Assembly: GCF_000156395.1 (NCBI RefSeq)
Contig: NZ_GG703823.1
Coordinates: forward strand, 2,637 to 65,869
Reading direction: 5' to 3'
From: Providencia rustigianii DSM 4541
Lineage (GTDB): Bacteria > Pseudomonadota > Gammaproteobacteria > Enterobacterales > Enterobacteriaceae
DNA length: 63,233 nucleotides
Within the stretch, counting starts at the first letter, position 1. Every line of letters starts with the position of its first letter. Of this stretch, positions 44,476-54,498 are shown in pieces. A program made the translations under genes and the position numbers. The notes under the pieces were generated by a model. That model did no database searches and had not been told where the DNA came from. It saw nothing but the letters and a program-made list of their open reading frames with translations.

Positions 44476-47400
44476 ATGGATAACCGAAGAAAAGATCCCC
44501 ACAATTTAATGAGCCTCCGCTCATTTCCTCTCGTCTCCCAAGCCATACAGGATGGTAGCCTACAGCTTGGCTACTATAGAAATCGCGGACGCATTGCCAA
44601 AGTGTATACCGATAACTTTTTTATAGCGGGATTAAAAAGTCACCCTCAAAAATCAGAATCTGGAGAAACCGCCTTTGGGATAATGAGCTGGTTGCTCGAT
44701 AAACCCCGCTTACCTGGAGAAAAGAAACTGAGTTATCTTCTGAGCGCTCTCAACCAGCCTGAATTTTCAGGTTTTGAATTTAATTCACAGCAAAATTTGT
44801 GGGTTGATAGTTTTCATTCCCCTCATCAATGGCATGATGGCGAACCTCGTTCCCAAGCTCAACTCGTGGATTTATTGCTGCCAAGTGGGGAATGGCATCG
44901 CCATTATGGTGTGGTCGTGCTCTCCATAAATGCCAATGACCAACAAGTTGCATTAGTTCGCCATTGGCTGGAATTGACGGGAGGCAGCCTGATTATTCTC
45001 GATAACCAACAAAATCCAGCCTCCCCGCCTATTCAGAAACTGCTTGAGGAGCTTGATTCCATCCCCATAGAGCCGCCTAGTTTACTTCCTCAGCCAAAGA
45101 CGCCAACGATTGATTCTCCATCAGGTATATTAGTCACGGCTTATCCGGCGATTGAAAATGAAAAAAATATCGAAAAAAGTACCTATTCTCTCGCCAATTT
45201 AACCCACTATGCGAGCGGGCTTCCTAAGCAACCGACCTCAACGACTTGGGTCTATGAGGGGGTACTAACTGCGCCAAAATCCCAACGTATTCATGTTTAT
45301 CTCGATACCCTCTATGTTACGGAAGACCTCACATTCGAAGTCGCTCAGCAAACTCAGCAAATCCGAGGAGCAGATGAATCAGGGGAGATTGTTCTGCACC
45401 ATGTGCCACAAGGAAAACAAATAGATTTTAAAATTACCACAACCACGAATGGCCAGCCGCCGGATATTCGCTTAGGGTGGGGATTCGCAGACAAAGAATC
45501 GGTTGAATTTATTCCTAACTCGGCGATTCGTCACTCTGCTATTTCTATAGATAATTCATTGCCCCAAAAACCCAAAATAGCGCCGGTACCTAAACAAACG
45601 TTTCTCTCCCATCGCTTCAATCAAGTCATTTCTTTACCGCCATCAGCAATAAATCGCCTCGTTTTAGATCAGGAAACACTCCAAAACAGCCACTATTTCT
45701 CTATCTCCCTTCATAGCTCTCAACAAAATATCATACTAAAACTCGATGATGTTGCTGTCACTGAGCAGGGGTCATGGGAGGATTTAACCCACGAAATCGA
45801 AGATAAAATTAACCAGCAGTTGAGCCAAAATGAGTTGCCATCAATTACCTTACACTACGCAGATAGTCGGATGATTATCCAATGTGATGGCATGACTATT
45901 TCCCAATTCCAATTGAAAAACCAACAAATTTTACCCATTTTAGTTGTAGAGAATTCATCTAAAACTGCTGATAAACTGGTTATTGGTACTATTTCCGGGC
46001 AGCTACCCATTCACGAAGAGATTCATCATTTTCAAATACTTGAAAGCCCTCTTTTTGGTCGCGTGGACTTAGACCCCCAAACGGGCGAATGGCACTATCT
46101 CCCTGACAGTCATCAATCCATGAAACGCCACGACCAATTCGATATTACCGCAGTGATGAAAGATGGTTCTCTCTCTGCACCCATGTCAATTCACCTGAAT
46201 ACTGAAGATGCCCCATTGGTCTCTAAACCGGGTAAAAGAATATTTACGCTACAAGACCCGATTTATAGCCAGCCCAAACATCGCTATCAACCCGTCCCTC
46301 ATGATATGCAAGTACACGGTATTCAACTGGCACAAACTCATTTACTTGCCCCTGATGCCCCCTACTTTAGCTTAACCGCTAACCGCTGGGCATTGCTAAA
46401 AGTCGATATAACGAGTCCATCATCAGGTAATGCCCCCGATTTGGTTGCCATTATTCGAAATAAAGCGGGGAATGAGCTGGAAAAAATCACATTGATAGGG
46501 CCATCAGTATTACCTTCAGAACTTGATGCTATCCCTCAGACACCCAGTATTGACGCCCAAAATTTGCATCGCAACAGCTACACCGCACCCATCAAAGGAA
46601 TGTGGATACAACCTGATATGCAAATACAAATCATGGCAGGTAACACGCCAGTCACTCAGCCATATACCGATAGTAATGGCGTGTTTTTACCGACAGTAAA
46701 AAACGTGACACCAATGACATCCCATGTCACAAATACCAGTCTTTATCGTCAGGGCCACGGTACTTATGCCTATTCGCCACTTAGCTGGGGCTTAGAAGCA
46801 AGTGCCAAATTACCGACTCACCAATTTACCCTATTTAGCTATCCTTCAACTTCGCTAAAACCCATGCTATACCCCTATGTTGTCAAAGATGAAAAAGGCT
46901 ATGTTGATAAATCAACGTTAATTCATCCGACCTATGACAGCCCAAATAAGGTCACGGAACCATTAAGATCACAAATTGGATGGGCTTACTTTGATAGCCA
47001 GAAGGCGGCTCGACGAACCCAGCTTTACTCTGAATTTTTTTATTCTTCAATTGAGCACTTACCAATGCGCCGCGGAGTCTCGCAAGTGATTGGGCTTGCT
47101 ACCCATAATTTTGGTGGTGGGATCACTAAACCGAGTATTTTATGGCATGAAGTTTTTGGTCATGGTTTAAGTCTGGGGCATACCACGAAAGCAGGCTACC
47201 CCTACTCGTCTGAAAGTCATGGTGGTAGCATCGCTTATGACCAACAACGCCAACAATACACAACCTACCGAAAAGACGATCAACACAGTGAAATTATTCC
47301 AGCGATGTACCCCGCAGATTACCCTCACTATACCGAGCAATATGACGCCTTTTTAGCACACTGTGACTATTTGACTTACCAAGCCCAGAGCTTTTTAGCC

Positions 47401-48498
47401 AGCATTGATGAGCGTAAAACACCTCGTGAATATTTGCCCGTTTATCAACTCAATGGCACCTTTCTAACCTTAGAAGATGGAACACTGCATCCTTATAGTC
47501 GCCTAGCCATTACGGAGACTCTCGGTCAGCTCATTCCAAAAACGTACCGTGATGCGAATTGCCATTTAGTCGTTATTTATGCCACCCAGTCTGGGTTACT
47601 TAGCGAAACCATTAGCCTCTCCTTGAGTGATAATGAACTCAACCTAAACATCCCCAATAAAGGGGAATTAGTTCGCCTAGATATCATTAAAACTGAAGAT
47701 CAAATAGACATCCCGATTTTCCAGTATAGAAACCCAGAATCTCTCGCTAACCGCGTGTTTATTCATAGCGATGACAACACACCGCCAGAACAATTACAGA
47801 TGGATGATTACTGGCAAGGTAGCCCGCTCTTTTGGTCGGCAAGCCAAGATAATAGCGTGCTCAGAGCTAAATGGGTCACCGATGGGCAACATCACCAGCA
47901 GTTTTTTTCTTTGCAAAAGCCATTTGGTGGGCAGCCGGTAGATACCCAAGCGACCTTCATTCCCCTTAACCACCTAGAACTCTTGGCGGATGAGTCGCAA
48001 CCCGATTCAACGCATCTTGATGTGCAATCTGAAATTCGGCTACTTTCTGATGTAAATATTCATCAAACTGTCGATATACGCTCACTCCGTTTAAACCATG
48101 AAAATTTAACCTATTGGGTCACGCTGGTTATATTGGACAGTCAAGGAAAACACCACGAAACCATGCCATTAGAATCTTGGTATCTTGAAGAGGACAACGG
48201 CATGTTAACTATTCGAGGGGCGCTCGACAGTACGCCAAATTTAAATATTGCGGGGATTAAAGTGTATATCGACCAACATCTCAGTGATGAGATTGAAGCA
48301 AGCTCGATATTGATCTATCAAAATGACCAAGGAACATTAGCGGAAAATAGCGATTTATTAAACTATGACCGTCCCGTCGAATTTAACGCGTTAATATCGC
48401 AAATGGCGGGAATATCAGAAGATAAGGCAAAAAACAGTTTGCAGGCAGAACCGATTCCAATAACGTCGACCGTGCTGTCGATGCCATTAGTTGCTTAA
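44476..48498 (+). CDS. Very large putative zinc metallopeptidase (M66/StcE-like, atypical motif)
   Basis: The 1340-residue product has no clear relative in the usual E. coli set. Near residues 891-902 it reads HEVFGHGLSLGH: histidines H891, H896 and H902 with E892. This is the look of a metzincin helix and its third-histidine turn (as in StcE/TagA, family M66), but with one extra residue in each half (HExxxH-x5-H). An N-terminal domain (1-180) is followed by a Pro-rich linker (~195-212), beta-rich modules, a cadherin/VCBS-like repeat (~496-585), the catalytic region (~750-1000), and further beta domains. There is no N-terminal signal peptide and no RTX repeats. The ATG at 44476 follows AGGAGAG. 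Substrate and export unknown. Confidence 0.75.
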   Translation: MDNRRKDPHNLMSLRSFPLVSQAIQDGSLQLGYYRNRGRIAKVYTDNFFIAGLKSHPQKSESGETAFGIMSWLLDKPRLPGEKKLSYLLSALNQPEFSGFEFNSQQNLWVDSFHSPHQWHDGEPRSQAQLVDLLLPSGEWHRHYGVVVLSINANDQQVALVRHWLELTGGSLIILDNQQNPASPPIQKLLEELDSIPIEPPSLLPQPKTPTIDSPSGILVTAYPAIENEKNIEKSTYSLANLTHYASGLPKQPTSTTWVYEGVLTAPKSQRIHVYLDTLYVTEDLTFEVAQQTQQIRGADESGEIVLHHVPQGKQIDFKITTTTNGQPPDIRLGWGFADKESVEFIPNSAIRHSAISIDNSLPQKPKIAPVPKQTFLSHRFNQVISLPPSAINRLVLDQETLQNSHYFSISLHSSQQNIILKLDDVAVTEQGSWEDLTHEIEDKINQQLSQNELPSITLHYADSRMIIQCDGMTISQFQLKNQQILPILVVENSSKTADKLVIGTISGQLPIHEEIHHFQILESPLFGRVDLDPQTGEWHYLPDSHQSMKRHDQFDITAVMKDGSLSAPMSIHLNTEDAPLVSKPGKRIFTLQDPIYSQPKHRYQPVPHDMQVHGIQLAQTHLLAPDAPYFSLTANRWALLKVDITSPSSGNAPDLVAIIRNKAGNELEKITLIGPSVLPSELDAIPQTPSIDAQNLHRNSYTAPIKGMWIQPDMQIQIMAGNTPVTQPYTDSNGVFLPTVKNVTPMTSHVTNTSLYRQGHGTYAYSPLSWGLEASAKLPTHQFTLFSYPSTSLKPMLYPYVVKDEKGYVDKSTLIHPTYDSPNKVTEPLRSQIGWAYFDSQKAARRTQLYSEFFYSSIEHLPMRRGVSQVIGLATHNFGGGITKPSILWHEVFGHGLSLGHTTKAGYPYSSESHGGSIAYDQQRQQYTTYRKDDQHSEIIPAMYPADYPHYTEQYDAFLAHCDYLTYQAQSFLASIDERKTPREYLPVYQLNGTFLTLEDGTLHPYSRLAITETLGQLIPKTYRDANCHLVVIYATQSGLLSETISLSLSDNELNLNIPNKGELVRLDIIKTEDQIDIPIFQYRNPESLANRVFIHSDDNTPPEQLQMDDYWQGSPLFWSASQDNSVLRAKWVTDGQHHQQFFSLQKPFGGQPVDTQATFIPLNHLELLADESQPDSTHLDVQSEIRLLSDVNIHQTVDIRSLRLNHENLTYWVTLVILDSQGKHHETMPLESWYLEEDNGMLTIRGALDSTPNLNIAGIKVYIDQHLSDEIEASSILIYQNDQGTLAENSDLLNYDRPVEFNALISQMAGISEDKAKNSLQAEPIPITSTVLSMPLVA

Positions 48499-48514
48499 TT
48501 AGCAACTTAAAAAT

Positions 48515-48536
48515 CAGGCGGCATATACGCCGCCTG
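48515..48536. terminator. Bidirectional terminator between the metallopeptidase gene and emrD
   Basis: Perfect stem CAGGCGGC (48515-48522) with GCCGCCTG (48529-48536). The minus strand continues ATTTTTAAG, so it best serves emrD; the plus strand is only A-rich. Confidence 0.8.
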
Positions 48537-48548
48537 ACAATTAGACGA

Positions 48549-49733
48549 TTAAACAGTACGTTCCGTATGGCTCATACGACGAGCTAATGGTAACCAACAT
48601 AAAACCACCAATGCCGACATCAAGAACATCAATAAACCGAGGCTAAATTGCCCATTTTGAGGCATCAATGCAGAAACCCATGTTGCAACCCCAGAGCCGA
48701 CATTTTGCATACCACCGACTAGCGCTCCAGCGGCACCTGCCAAATAAGGAAATGGCTCCATAGCCCCCGTGGTTGCCAGTGGGAACAGCATTCCTGCCCC
48801 AAAGAAAAATATGGCAGCAGGGACTAATAATGTCCAAATATTCATCATACCGAACCAGCTTGGTATCCACATCATCAACCCAGCGGCTAAGCAAATCATC
48901 ACCGATTGCCACATCAGAGAAGCAAAGTTTTTACCTTCGCGTCCAGCATACCAAGCACCAAAAAATGCCGCAGGAATAGGCAGAATAAACAGAATACTGA
49001 CCGTAATGCTGCTCAGCCCCAATACGCCCCCCATCAGCACACCGCTACTGGATTCAAAGACTGCAATCCCAGCCAAGGCTCCGATTAGCATAATCAAGTA
49101 AGACACAAACGGTCCATTCGACAACAGTTCACGAAATGACGCTAACATTTTATGTTTTTCTGGCGAAACTGGGCGCGTTTCGGGTAACCAACGATACATA
49201 CTAAAAAATACCGAGCCACCGAGCAGGAACAAGAAAATATAGCAGGCATGCCAACCAAAAAAGTGGGCCAAAATACCACCAAACATTGGCGCTAACAGTG
49301 GGCTGACTAATACACCCATGTTGAGCAAACTGTTGGCAAAACGTAATGATGTCCCTTTATACAGGTCTCGGGGCATGGTTCTGACCATCACACCAGCGAC
49401 CCCTGTTCCTAGCCCTTGTAAGCCACTCGCGATAGTGAGTACGGTCAGTGATGGGGCAAAAATTGCGACAATGGTCGAGATCAGGAAAATGGTCAATCCC
49501 GCTAAAATAACCGGACGACGGCCGATTTGATCTGACAATGGGCCATAAACTAATTGTGAAAAACCGTAAGAAAACAAATACGCCGCCATCACGCGCTGTA
49601 CTGAACCGGATGGCTCGCCAAAATAGACGGCGATCTCCGCAATAACAGGTACGTAGATAGTCTGTGTCATTTGCCCAACCGCAGCGAGGGCAATTAACAT
49701 CAACAATAAATTAAAGTTTTCTAGCTTTCTCAT
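48549..49733 (-). CDS. emrD: Multidrug efflux MFS transporter EmrD
   Basis: Proton-coupled exporter of amphipathic compounds in the inner membrane. The 394 residues are the same number as in E. coli EmrD, with 12 membrane helices, the MFS motif GPLSDQIGRRPV between helices 2 and 3, LPRDLY-like MPRDLYKG, and ILFILPIPAAFFGAWYAGR. The ATG at 49733 (MRKLENFNLLL) is preferred; the in-frame GTG at 49766 would add 11 polar residues. In E. coli emrD lies elsewhere, so its place by the glp genes is lineage-specific. Confidence 0.93.
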   Translation of the reverse strand: MRKLENFNLLLMLIALAAVGQMTQTIYVPVIAEIAVYFGEPSGSVQRVMAAYLFSYGFSQLVYGPLSDQIGRRPVILAGLTIFLISTIVAIFAPSLTVLTIASGLQGLGTGVAGVMVRTMPRDLYKGTSLRFANSLLNMGVLVSPLLAPMFGGILAHFFGWHACYIFLFLLGGSVFFSMYRWLPETRPVSPEKHKMLASFRELLSNGPFVSYLIMLIGALAGIAVFESSSGVLMGGVLGLSSITVSILFILPIPAAFFGAWYAGREGKNFASLMWQSVMICLAAGLMMWIPSWFGMMNIWTLLVPAAIFFFGAGMLFPLATTGAMEPFPYLAGAAGALVGGMQNVGSGVATWVSALMPQNGQFSLGLLMFLMSALVVLCWLPLARRMSHTERTV

Positions 49734-50175
49734 TTTGCTCTCGAAGTCGACAATATCTGAGCACACGATAACTCCGCATTATTAAAGTTTAATAACACGA
49801 ATCATGGCGTCAGAAGAAAATAATAGATTTTTATTTGTTGTATTGCCTGTTAAACCAAAATTATATAACTAGCAAACAATTGATGTTGTTCTAATGTGAT
49901 TAAGATAGCAAAAATTATAATTTTTTCGAGACAGGACACCATTTTAATTTACAACACGTTGGCAGTAATATTCGCCATCACTGTCAACATAACTGTACAT
50001 TAAAGTTATCAAACTCTTCATTTGCAGAATAATTCACTAAAACACTTTATCGATAAGCATAAACAATGAACTGATCTAGTATGAAATCCTATAAATTTTA
50101 GCAATGTATCCGTCAAACAATTCACACTATGGAATGCGTTATTCTTGGGATAGCCACAATGAGAGGTCAAAATAT
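49734..50175. other. emrD-fpr divergent intergenic region
   Basis: 442 bases, AT-rich, holding the divergent promoters. Fpr of E. coli is induced by SoxS, but no convincing SoxS box was identified. An in-frame ATG at 50104 upstream of fpr is not used because the added residues are unconserved. Confidence 0.45.
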
Positions 50176-50922
50176 ATGGCGAACTGGGTTACTGGTCGAG
50201 TTACCGAAGCAAAATATTGGACTGATACCTTATTTAGTTTAATCGTCGATGCCCCCATCCGACCCTTTACAGCGGGACAATATGCTAAATTAGCCCTTGA
50301 GGTTGATGGTGTACGCATCGCTCGCGCTTACTCATATGTAAACGCCCCCAGCGATAACCAACTCGAATTTTATTTTGTGATTGTACCGAACGGCAAACTC
50401 AGCCCTAAACTCGCTAATTTGCAAGTGGGAGATACTTTGCAAATTACCGATGAAGCCGCAGGTTTCTTTGTGCTGGATGAGATCCCTGAATGCAAAAATT
50501 TGTGGATGCTTTCCACCGGAACCGCTATCGGTCCTTTTTTATCTATCTTACAAGAAAATAAGGGATTAGAACGCTTCGATAATATCGTTCTACTGCATGC
50601 GGTTCGCTACCAAAAAGATTTGAGTTATCTGCCGTTAATGAAACAACTAGAAAAAAGTTTAGCGGGAAAATTACGAATAGTGACGGTGGTCAGCCGCGAG
50701 CTGGCGGAAGGTTCGCTGTATGGTCGAGTCCCTGCATTAATCGAAAATCACCAGCTAGAGGAATTTGTAGGGCTGCCTATCGATGCAGAGAATTGCCACA
50801 TTATGCTCTGCGGCAACCCTGAAATGGTACGAGATACCCGTGATATGTTAAAAAACACCCACGGGCTAATCAAACATCTACGCCGTAAACCGGGGCATAT
50901 TACCAGCGAGCAATATTGGTAA
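50176..50922 (+). CDS. fpr: Ferredoxin/flavodoxin-NADP+ reductase Fpr
   Basis: FAD enzyme that reduces flavodoxin and ferredoxin with NADPH. The 248 residues equal E. coli Fpr. It has the FAD motif RAYSYVN, FYFVIVPNGKLSP, the NADP motif TGTAIGPFLSIL, and ends in a Trp (SEQYW), the C-terminal aromatic residue that stacks on FAD. The ATG at 50176 follows GAGAGG. It is divergent from emrD and convergent with the yiiR-like gene. Confidence 0.96.
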   Translation: MANWVTGRVTEAKYWTDTLFSLIVDAPIRPFTAGQYAKLALEVDGVRIARAYSYVNAPSDNQLEFYFVIVPNGKLSPKLANLQVGDTLQITDEAAGFFVLDEIPECKNLWMLSTGTAIGPFLSILQENKGLERFDNIVLLHAVRYQKDLSYLPLMKQLEKSLAGKLRIVTVVSRELAEGSLYGRVPALIENHQLEEFVGLPIDAENCHIMLCGNPEMVRDTRDMLKNTHGLIKHLRRKPGHITSEQYW

Positions 50923-50934
50923 TTTTATGGGTGA

Positions 50935-51357
50935 TTAAGACAGGTAGTTTACGGTATCTGTCTTTTCACCATACTGATTTTCAGCTTCCATACCCACAAA
51001 TACACCGCAATCCATCAACATAATCATAGTAATAAATGAAGGAAGGAAACGACCAATTCCCCACTGCCAAATTGGCTCGAATTGGCTAACATCTATGGAA
51101 TAAAGGGCAAATGCTAAAATGATTAAAGCAAACCAACCTCCAGGTTTACCCCTATCATGCAAGCGCTTAGTAAAAATGGCAGCCAATGGGTAAAGTAATA
51201 AAATAAAGAGCCCCATAACCACCCAGTCAGGCAATGACAACCCGTTTTGCAGCAATACCGCCAGTGTCATCAAAATAAAACACGCAGCAATACCCGCCCA
51301 AAACGGCCGACGACCGATGCGGCCTTTGAAGGAAAAAGCCCATTGTTGTAATGTCAT
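50935..51357 (-). CDS. yiiR: DUF805 inner-membrane protein (YiiR-like)
   Basis: The 140-residue membrane protein has four hydrophobic segments (about 20-40, 45-62, 77-93 and 105-123). DUF805 features are the WAFSFKGRIGRRPFW motif near the N-terminus and KRLHDRGKPG in the middle. The ATG at 51357 (MTLQQWAF) follows AGGA; the TTG at 51366 is an alternative. It lies between fpr and yiiQ, the position of yiiR in E. coli. Molecular function unknown. Confidence 0.88.
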   Translation of the reverse strand: MTLQQWAFSFKGRIGRRPFWAGIAACFILMTLAVLLQNGLSLPDWVVMGLFILLLYPLAAIFTKRLHDRGKPGGWFALIILAFALYSIDVSQFEPIWQWGIGRFLPSFITMIMLMDCGVFVGMEAENQYGEKTDTVNYLS

Positions 51358-51409
51358 TATGTGCAATCCTGATACAATATTAATAACTGAAGAATGAGTG
51401 GCAGAAAAA

Positions 51410-52015
51410 ATGGCTCAACCAATATTCCGTTCCATATCCATCATCATAACCGCTTTAGTGCTAAATTTGCCACCTTTGGCATTCGCCCAAAAAGTGCCCA
51501 CGCTTCCTGATACCAACTTGAGTGTGGATTATTTAGCGCCCGATGCCCCAACGTTCAATCTGACCATTCCTGAGCTGCGCAGCCAATTTAATCAAAAATA
51601 TAAAGACCTGTATTTACATGAATACAAAGTGATTGCCAGCCAAGATATCACCTTGCCTTATATTCGTGCAGCATCCCGAATTAACCAACAAATATACTCT
51701 TCCGCGGTATTAGAACGGGGAAGTGAAAAAATCAAAAGTCTGCAAATCACATTATTACCTACCGATAATGACGCAGATGCCAAAGCCAATCGCCAGCTTA
51801 TTGAGCACTACATTATTGCCATTATTCATCAATTTGATCCGGAAGTTTCATTAGATAAAGCGCCGGAACTTACCGCAGCATTAAATCGATTTATGGCCAA
51901 TAAGAACCCAACGCGGGCAGAAGAAGCCAGATTAGGTGCGCTACGATATATTTTGGTAAAAAGTGATAATAATGTGCTTACTTTTGCTGTTGAACCGATT
52001 AAGCTAGGGCAATAA
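51410..52015 (+). CDS. yiiQ: Periplasmic DUF1454 protein YiiQ
   Basis: The 201-residue product has a signal peptide (IIITALVLNLPPLAFA, cleavage after about 26) and a helical mature part ending in LTFAVEPIKLGQ, the characteristic C-terminal block of YiiQ. ATG at 51410 is chosen; a GTG at 51398 is possible. It is divergent from the yiiR-like gene and upstream of tpiA, as in E. coli. The function of the family is not established. Confidence 0.9.
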   Translation: MAQPIFRSISIIITALVLNLPPLAFAQKVPTLPDTNLSVDYLAPDAPTFNLTIPELRSQFNQKYKDLYLHEYKVIASQDITLPYIRAASRINQQIYSSAVLERGSEKIKSLQITLLPTDNDADAKANRQLIEHYIIAIIHQFDPEVSLDKAPELTAALNRFMANKNPTRAEEARLGALRYILVKSDNNVLTFAVEPIKLGQ

Positions 52016-52231
52016 GTGATCGAAAGCGATAAGATTTCTAAGGCAATAAACGCACTAAATGGATGATGATCACGCTCTGAAAAGAAGCATGATGAAAAGC
52101 AAAGCTATTCTCATTCATTGTTCTTATAATGAAGAACAGCGACAGAAAACGTCTCACTGCATATAACATCTTGATCGTGCGGTGAAAATAAATTGGTTAA
52201 TAATGCAAACTTTTTGGTTGGAGGAAATAAC

Positions 52232-53002
52232 ATGCGACATCCATTGGTAATGGGTAACTGGAAACTGAACGGCAGCACCCAAATGGTCAATGACCTGATC
52301 GCCGCTCTACGTCATGAACTGAGCAGCGTTGATGGCTGTGATGTAGCGATTGCACCACCTACTATCTACCTGAATCAAGCTAAACACGCGGTTTCTGGTA
52401 GCCGTATTGCATTAGGCGCGCAAAATGTTGACGTCAATCTGTCTGGAGCATTTACAGGTGAAACTTCAGCGGCAATGCTGAAAGATATTGGTGCTAAATA
52501 TATCATTATCGGTCACTCTGAGCGCCGTACTTACCACAAAGAAAGCGATGAGTTTATCGCTAAGAAATTCGCTGTACTGAAAGAACAAGGTCTGATCCCA
52601 GTTCTGTGTATCGGTGAAAGTGATGCAGAAAACGAAGCGGGTAAAACAGAAGAAGTTTGCGCACGTCAAATCGACGCAGTGCTGAATACATTAGGCGCAG
52701 AAGCATTCCAAGGTGCCGTCATCGCTTACGAACCAATTTGGGCTATCGGTACAGGTAAATCTGCAACTCCAGCGCAAGCACAAGCGGTTCATAAATTTAT
52801 CCGTGGCCATATTGCGAAGAAAGATGCCGCCATTGCTGAACAAGTCATTATCCAATACGGCGGCTCAGTTAATGATAGCAACGCAGCAGAACTGTTCACT
52901 CAGCCAGATATCGATGGCGCATTAGTGGGCGGCGCATCATTAAAAGCGGATGCATTTGCCGTAATCGTTAAAGCCGCAGCTGAAGCGAAAAAAGCAAAAT
53001 AA
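52232..53002 (+). CDS. tpiA: Triosephosphate isomerase TpiA
   Basis: Interconverts DHAP and G3P. The 256-residue TIM barrel has N10 and K12 (GNWKLNG), the electrophile histidine in IGHSERR, the catalytic glutamate in [11 protein letters not shown] with its mobile loop, and GGSVNDSNA and GALVGGASL for phosphate. The ATG at 52232 follows a strong GGAGGAAA; an upstream in-frame ATG at 52193 would add 13 residues and is rejected. A terminator follows. Confidence 0.97.
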   Translation: MRHPLVMGNWKLNGSTQMVNDLIAALRHELSSVDGCDVAIAPPTIYLNQAKHAVSGSRIALGAQNVDVNLSGAFTGETSAAMLKDIGAKYIIIGHSERRTYHKESDEFIAKKFAVLKEQGLIPVLCIGESDAENEAGKTEEVCARQIDAVLNTLGAEAFQGAVIAYEPIWAIGTGKSATPAQAQAVHKFIRGHIAKKDAAIAEQVIIQYGGSVNDSNAAELFTQPDIDGALVGGASLKADAFAVIVKAAAEAKKAK

Positions 53003-53030
53003 TTAAGTTTTCTATTTAATTATTTATCTT

Positions 53031-53056
53031 AGCCGTCTATCTAGACGGCTTTTTTA
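53031..53056 (+). terminator. Terminator after tpiA
   Basis: AGCCGTCT (53031-53038) with AGACGGCT (53043-53050), loop ATCT, then TTTTTTA. Confidence 0.92.
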
Positions 53057-53497
53057 TTATCATTTTAAAATAAACAATTTATTAAATAATAATAAAAAGA
53101 TGCTGAATAAAACACTATATAAAATAATAAAAATAACTATTAATTGAAAATATAAATGGAGAAATCTTATTTAATGAAATACCGAAATAATAATTAAAAA
53201 TAAATATCAGACAATCTACAAAAGTGTTCTAATAAATAAAAAAATACGAATAAAAACAATAACCCAGCACCGATAAAATTACATAACCAACTAATAAATA
53301 TAGTGTATTTGACAAAAAACAACAGTGGACAAAGCCTCGCCATTCACATTAGATTCCTTGAGTTGAAATTATCACTATTTCAGCTTATCGCCTTACAGCA
53401 CGTCCTTATATGTGAAGAAAGTTAATTATTTGTCTTTGAATATTATTTTTATAAATTATGTGATTTAGATTATTAAATCATTCTATAAAGGATGAAC
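53057..53497. other. AT-rich leader upstream of the OmpG-like gene
   Basis: 441 bases of very AT-rich DNA without a recognised gene. In E. coli cdh lies between tpiA and sbp; there is no trace of it here. Confidence 0.45.
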
Positions 53498-54442
53498 ATG
53501 AGATCTATAAACGGTTTAATTCTTAGTACTGCAATACTATTCCCTATTATCAGTTATTCTCAAGTCAAAGATGACCACTGGCAAGTTGAAACTGATGTCT
53601 ATGTGGAATTAGAAGAGTATCAAGGTCAGAAAGATAAGTTCAATAATAAGGTCTATGACAAAGCCAGCATGATCGGCAAATTGTCACTCACTAACCCAGC
53701 ATCAAAATGGCAGTTTGATTTAGAACACCGAGAATCCCTGAGAAATCACGGAAAAAACTTTTCCTACTCCCGTGACTCCTATATTCGTAACCGTACCCAA
53801 ATCGGCGTCACGCGGCAGATGATCAAAGATAAAATATCCAACCTCGATATTAATCTCAGCTACCGTAAAGAATCGAACGATGGTACCCCCGAAACGCCTG
53901 CCCGCTCAGCTAACAGCTTATATTGGGTTATGCCATCGGGAACAATCCACTTAGATGACAAATGGGATTTTAATTTTTGGGGAGCGTTTTATTACTACAG
54001 TAATTTTTATGACGACAATACTTACGAATTCGAATCTGAAGTCGGTGTAAGTTATAAAATTACTGACGATATCAAAGCAAAACTCAGTTATTACAATGAC
54101 AAATCGTGGAATCACGAATTTGAAACCCAAACAATGCAACGTCAAATCCGTATTGGCTTGCCCGTGACAATTAACCAAGATTGGAGTATTTCCCCTTATT
54201 TCCGCTATCTACTCACCGATAGCGAATATAATCAGCACGGAAAATCCATCCAACAATTACGCAATGGTTATCGGATTGGAACTAAAGTGGATTACAAAAT
54301 CACACCCAAACTCACCCTGTGGGGAGGCATCGCTTACGAACCAACCAAATGGAAATATCCCAAAGGGGGGGAGAAAACCTCGGGAGCAAGCAACAACCAA
54401 ACAATGTATCTCGGCCAGTTAGGCGTAAAATACAGTTGGTAA
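53498..54442 (+). CDS. OmpG-family monomeric porin
   Basis: The 314-residue product has a signal peptide (cleavage after about 22, ISYS-QVKDD) and a barrel of many alternating strands (WQVETDVYVELEEY, WDFNFWGAFYYYSNF, EFESEVGVSYKI, AKLSYYNDKSW, YRIGTKVDYKI). It ends LGQLGVKYSW with a terminal aromatic residue. Its size and strand pattern fit the 14-stranded OmpG porin family; identity with E. coli OmpG looks modest. An ATG at 53492 is an alternative; 53498 is better spaced from AAAGG. It is convergent with sbp. Confidence 0.75.
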   Translation: MRSINGLILSTAILFPIISYSQVKDDHWQVETDVYVELEEYQGQKDKFNNKVYDKASMIGKLSLTNPASKWQFDLEHRESLRNHGKNFSYSRDSYIRNRTQIGVTRQMIKDKISNLDINLSYRKESNDGTPETPARSANSLYWVMPSGTIHLDDKWDFNFWGAFYYYSNFYDDNTYEFESEVGVSYKITDDIKAKLSYYNDKSWNHEFETQTMQRQIRIGLPVTINQDWSISPYFRYLLTDSEYNQHGKSIQQLRNGYRIGTKVDYKITPKLTLWGGIAYEPTKWKYPKGGEKTSGASNNQTMYLGQLGVKYSW

Positions 54443-54498
54443 TTTTCTGTTAAAAAAACATATTCCCATTCAATGAGTGCCATAAACTAATCATCCTC

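Noticed and set aside
50104..50175. Upstream in-frame start for fpr
   Set aside because: The added 24 residues are not conserved, and a good ribosome site precedes the internal ATG at 50176.
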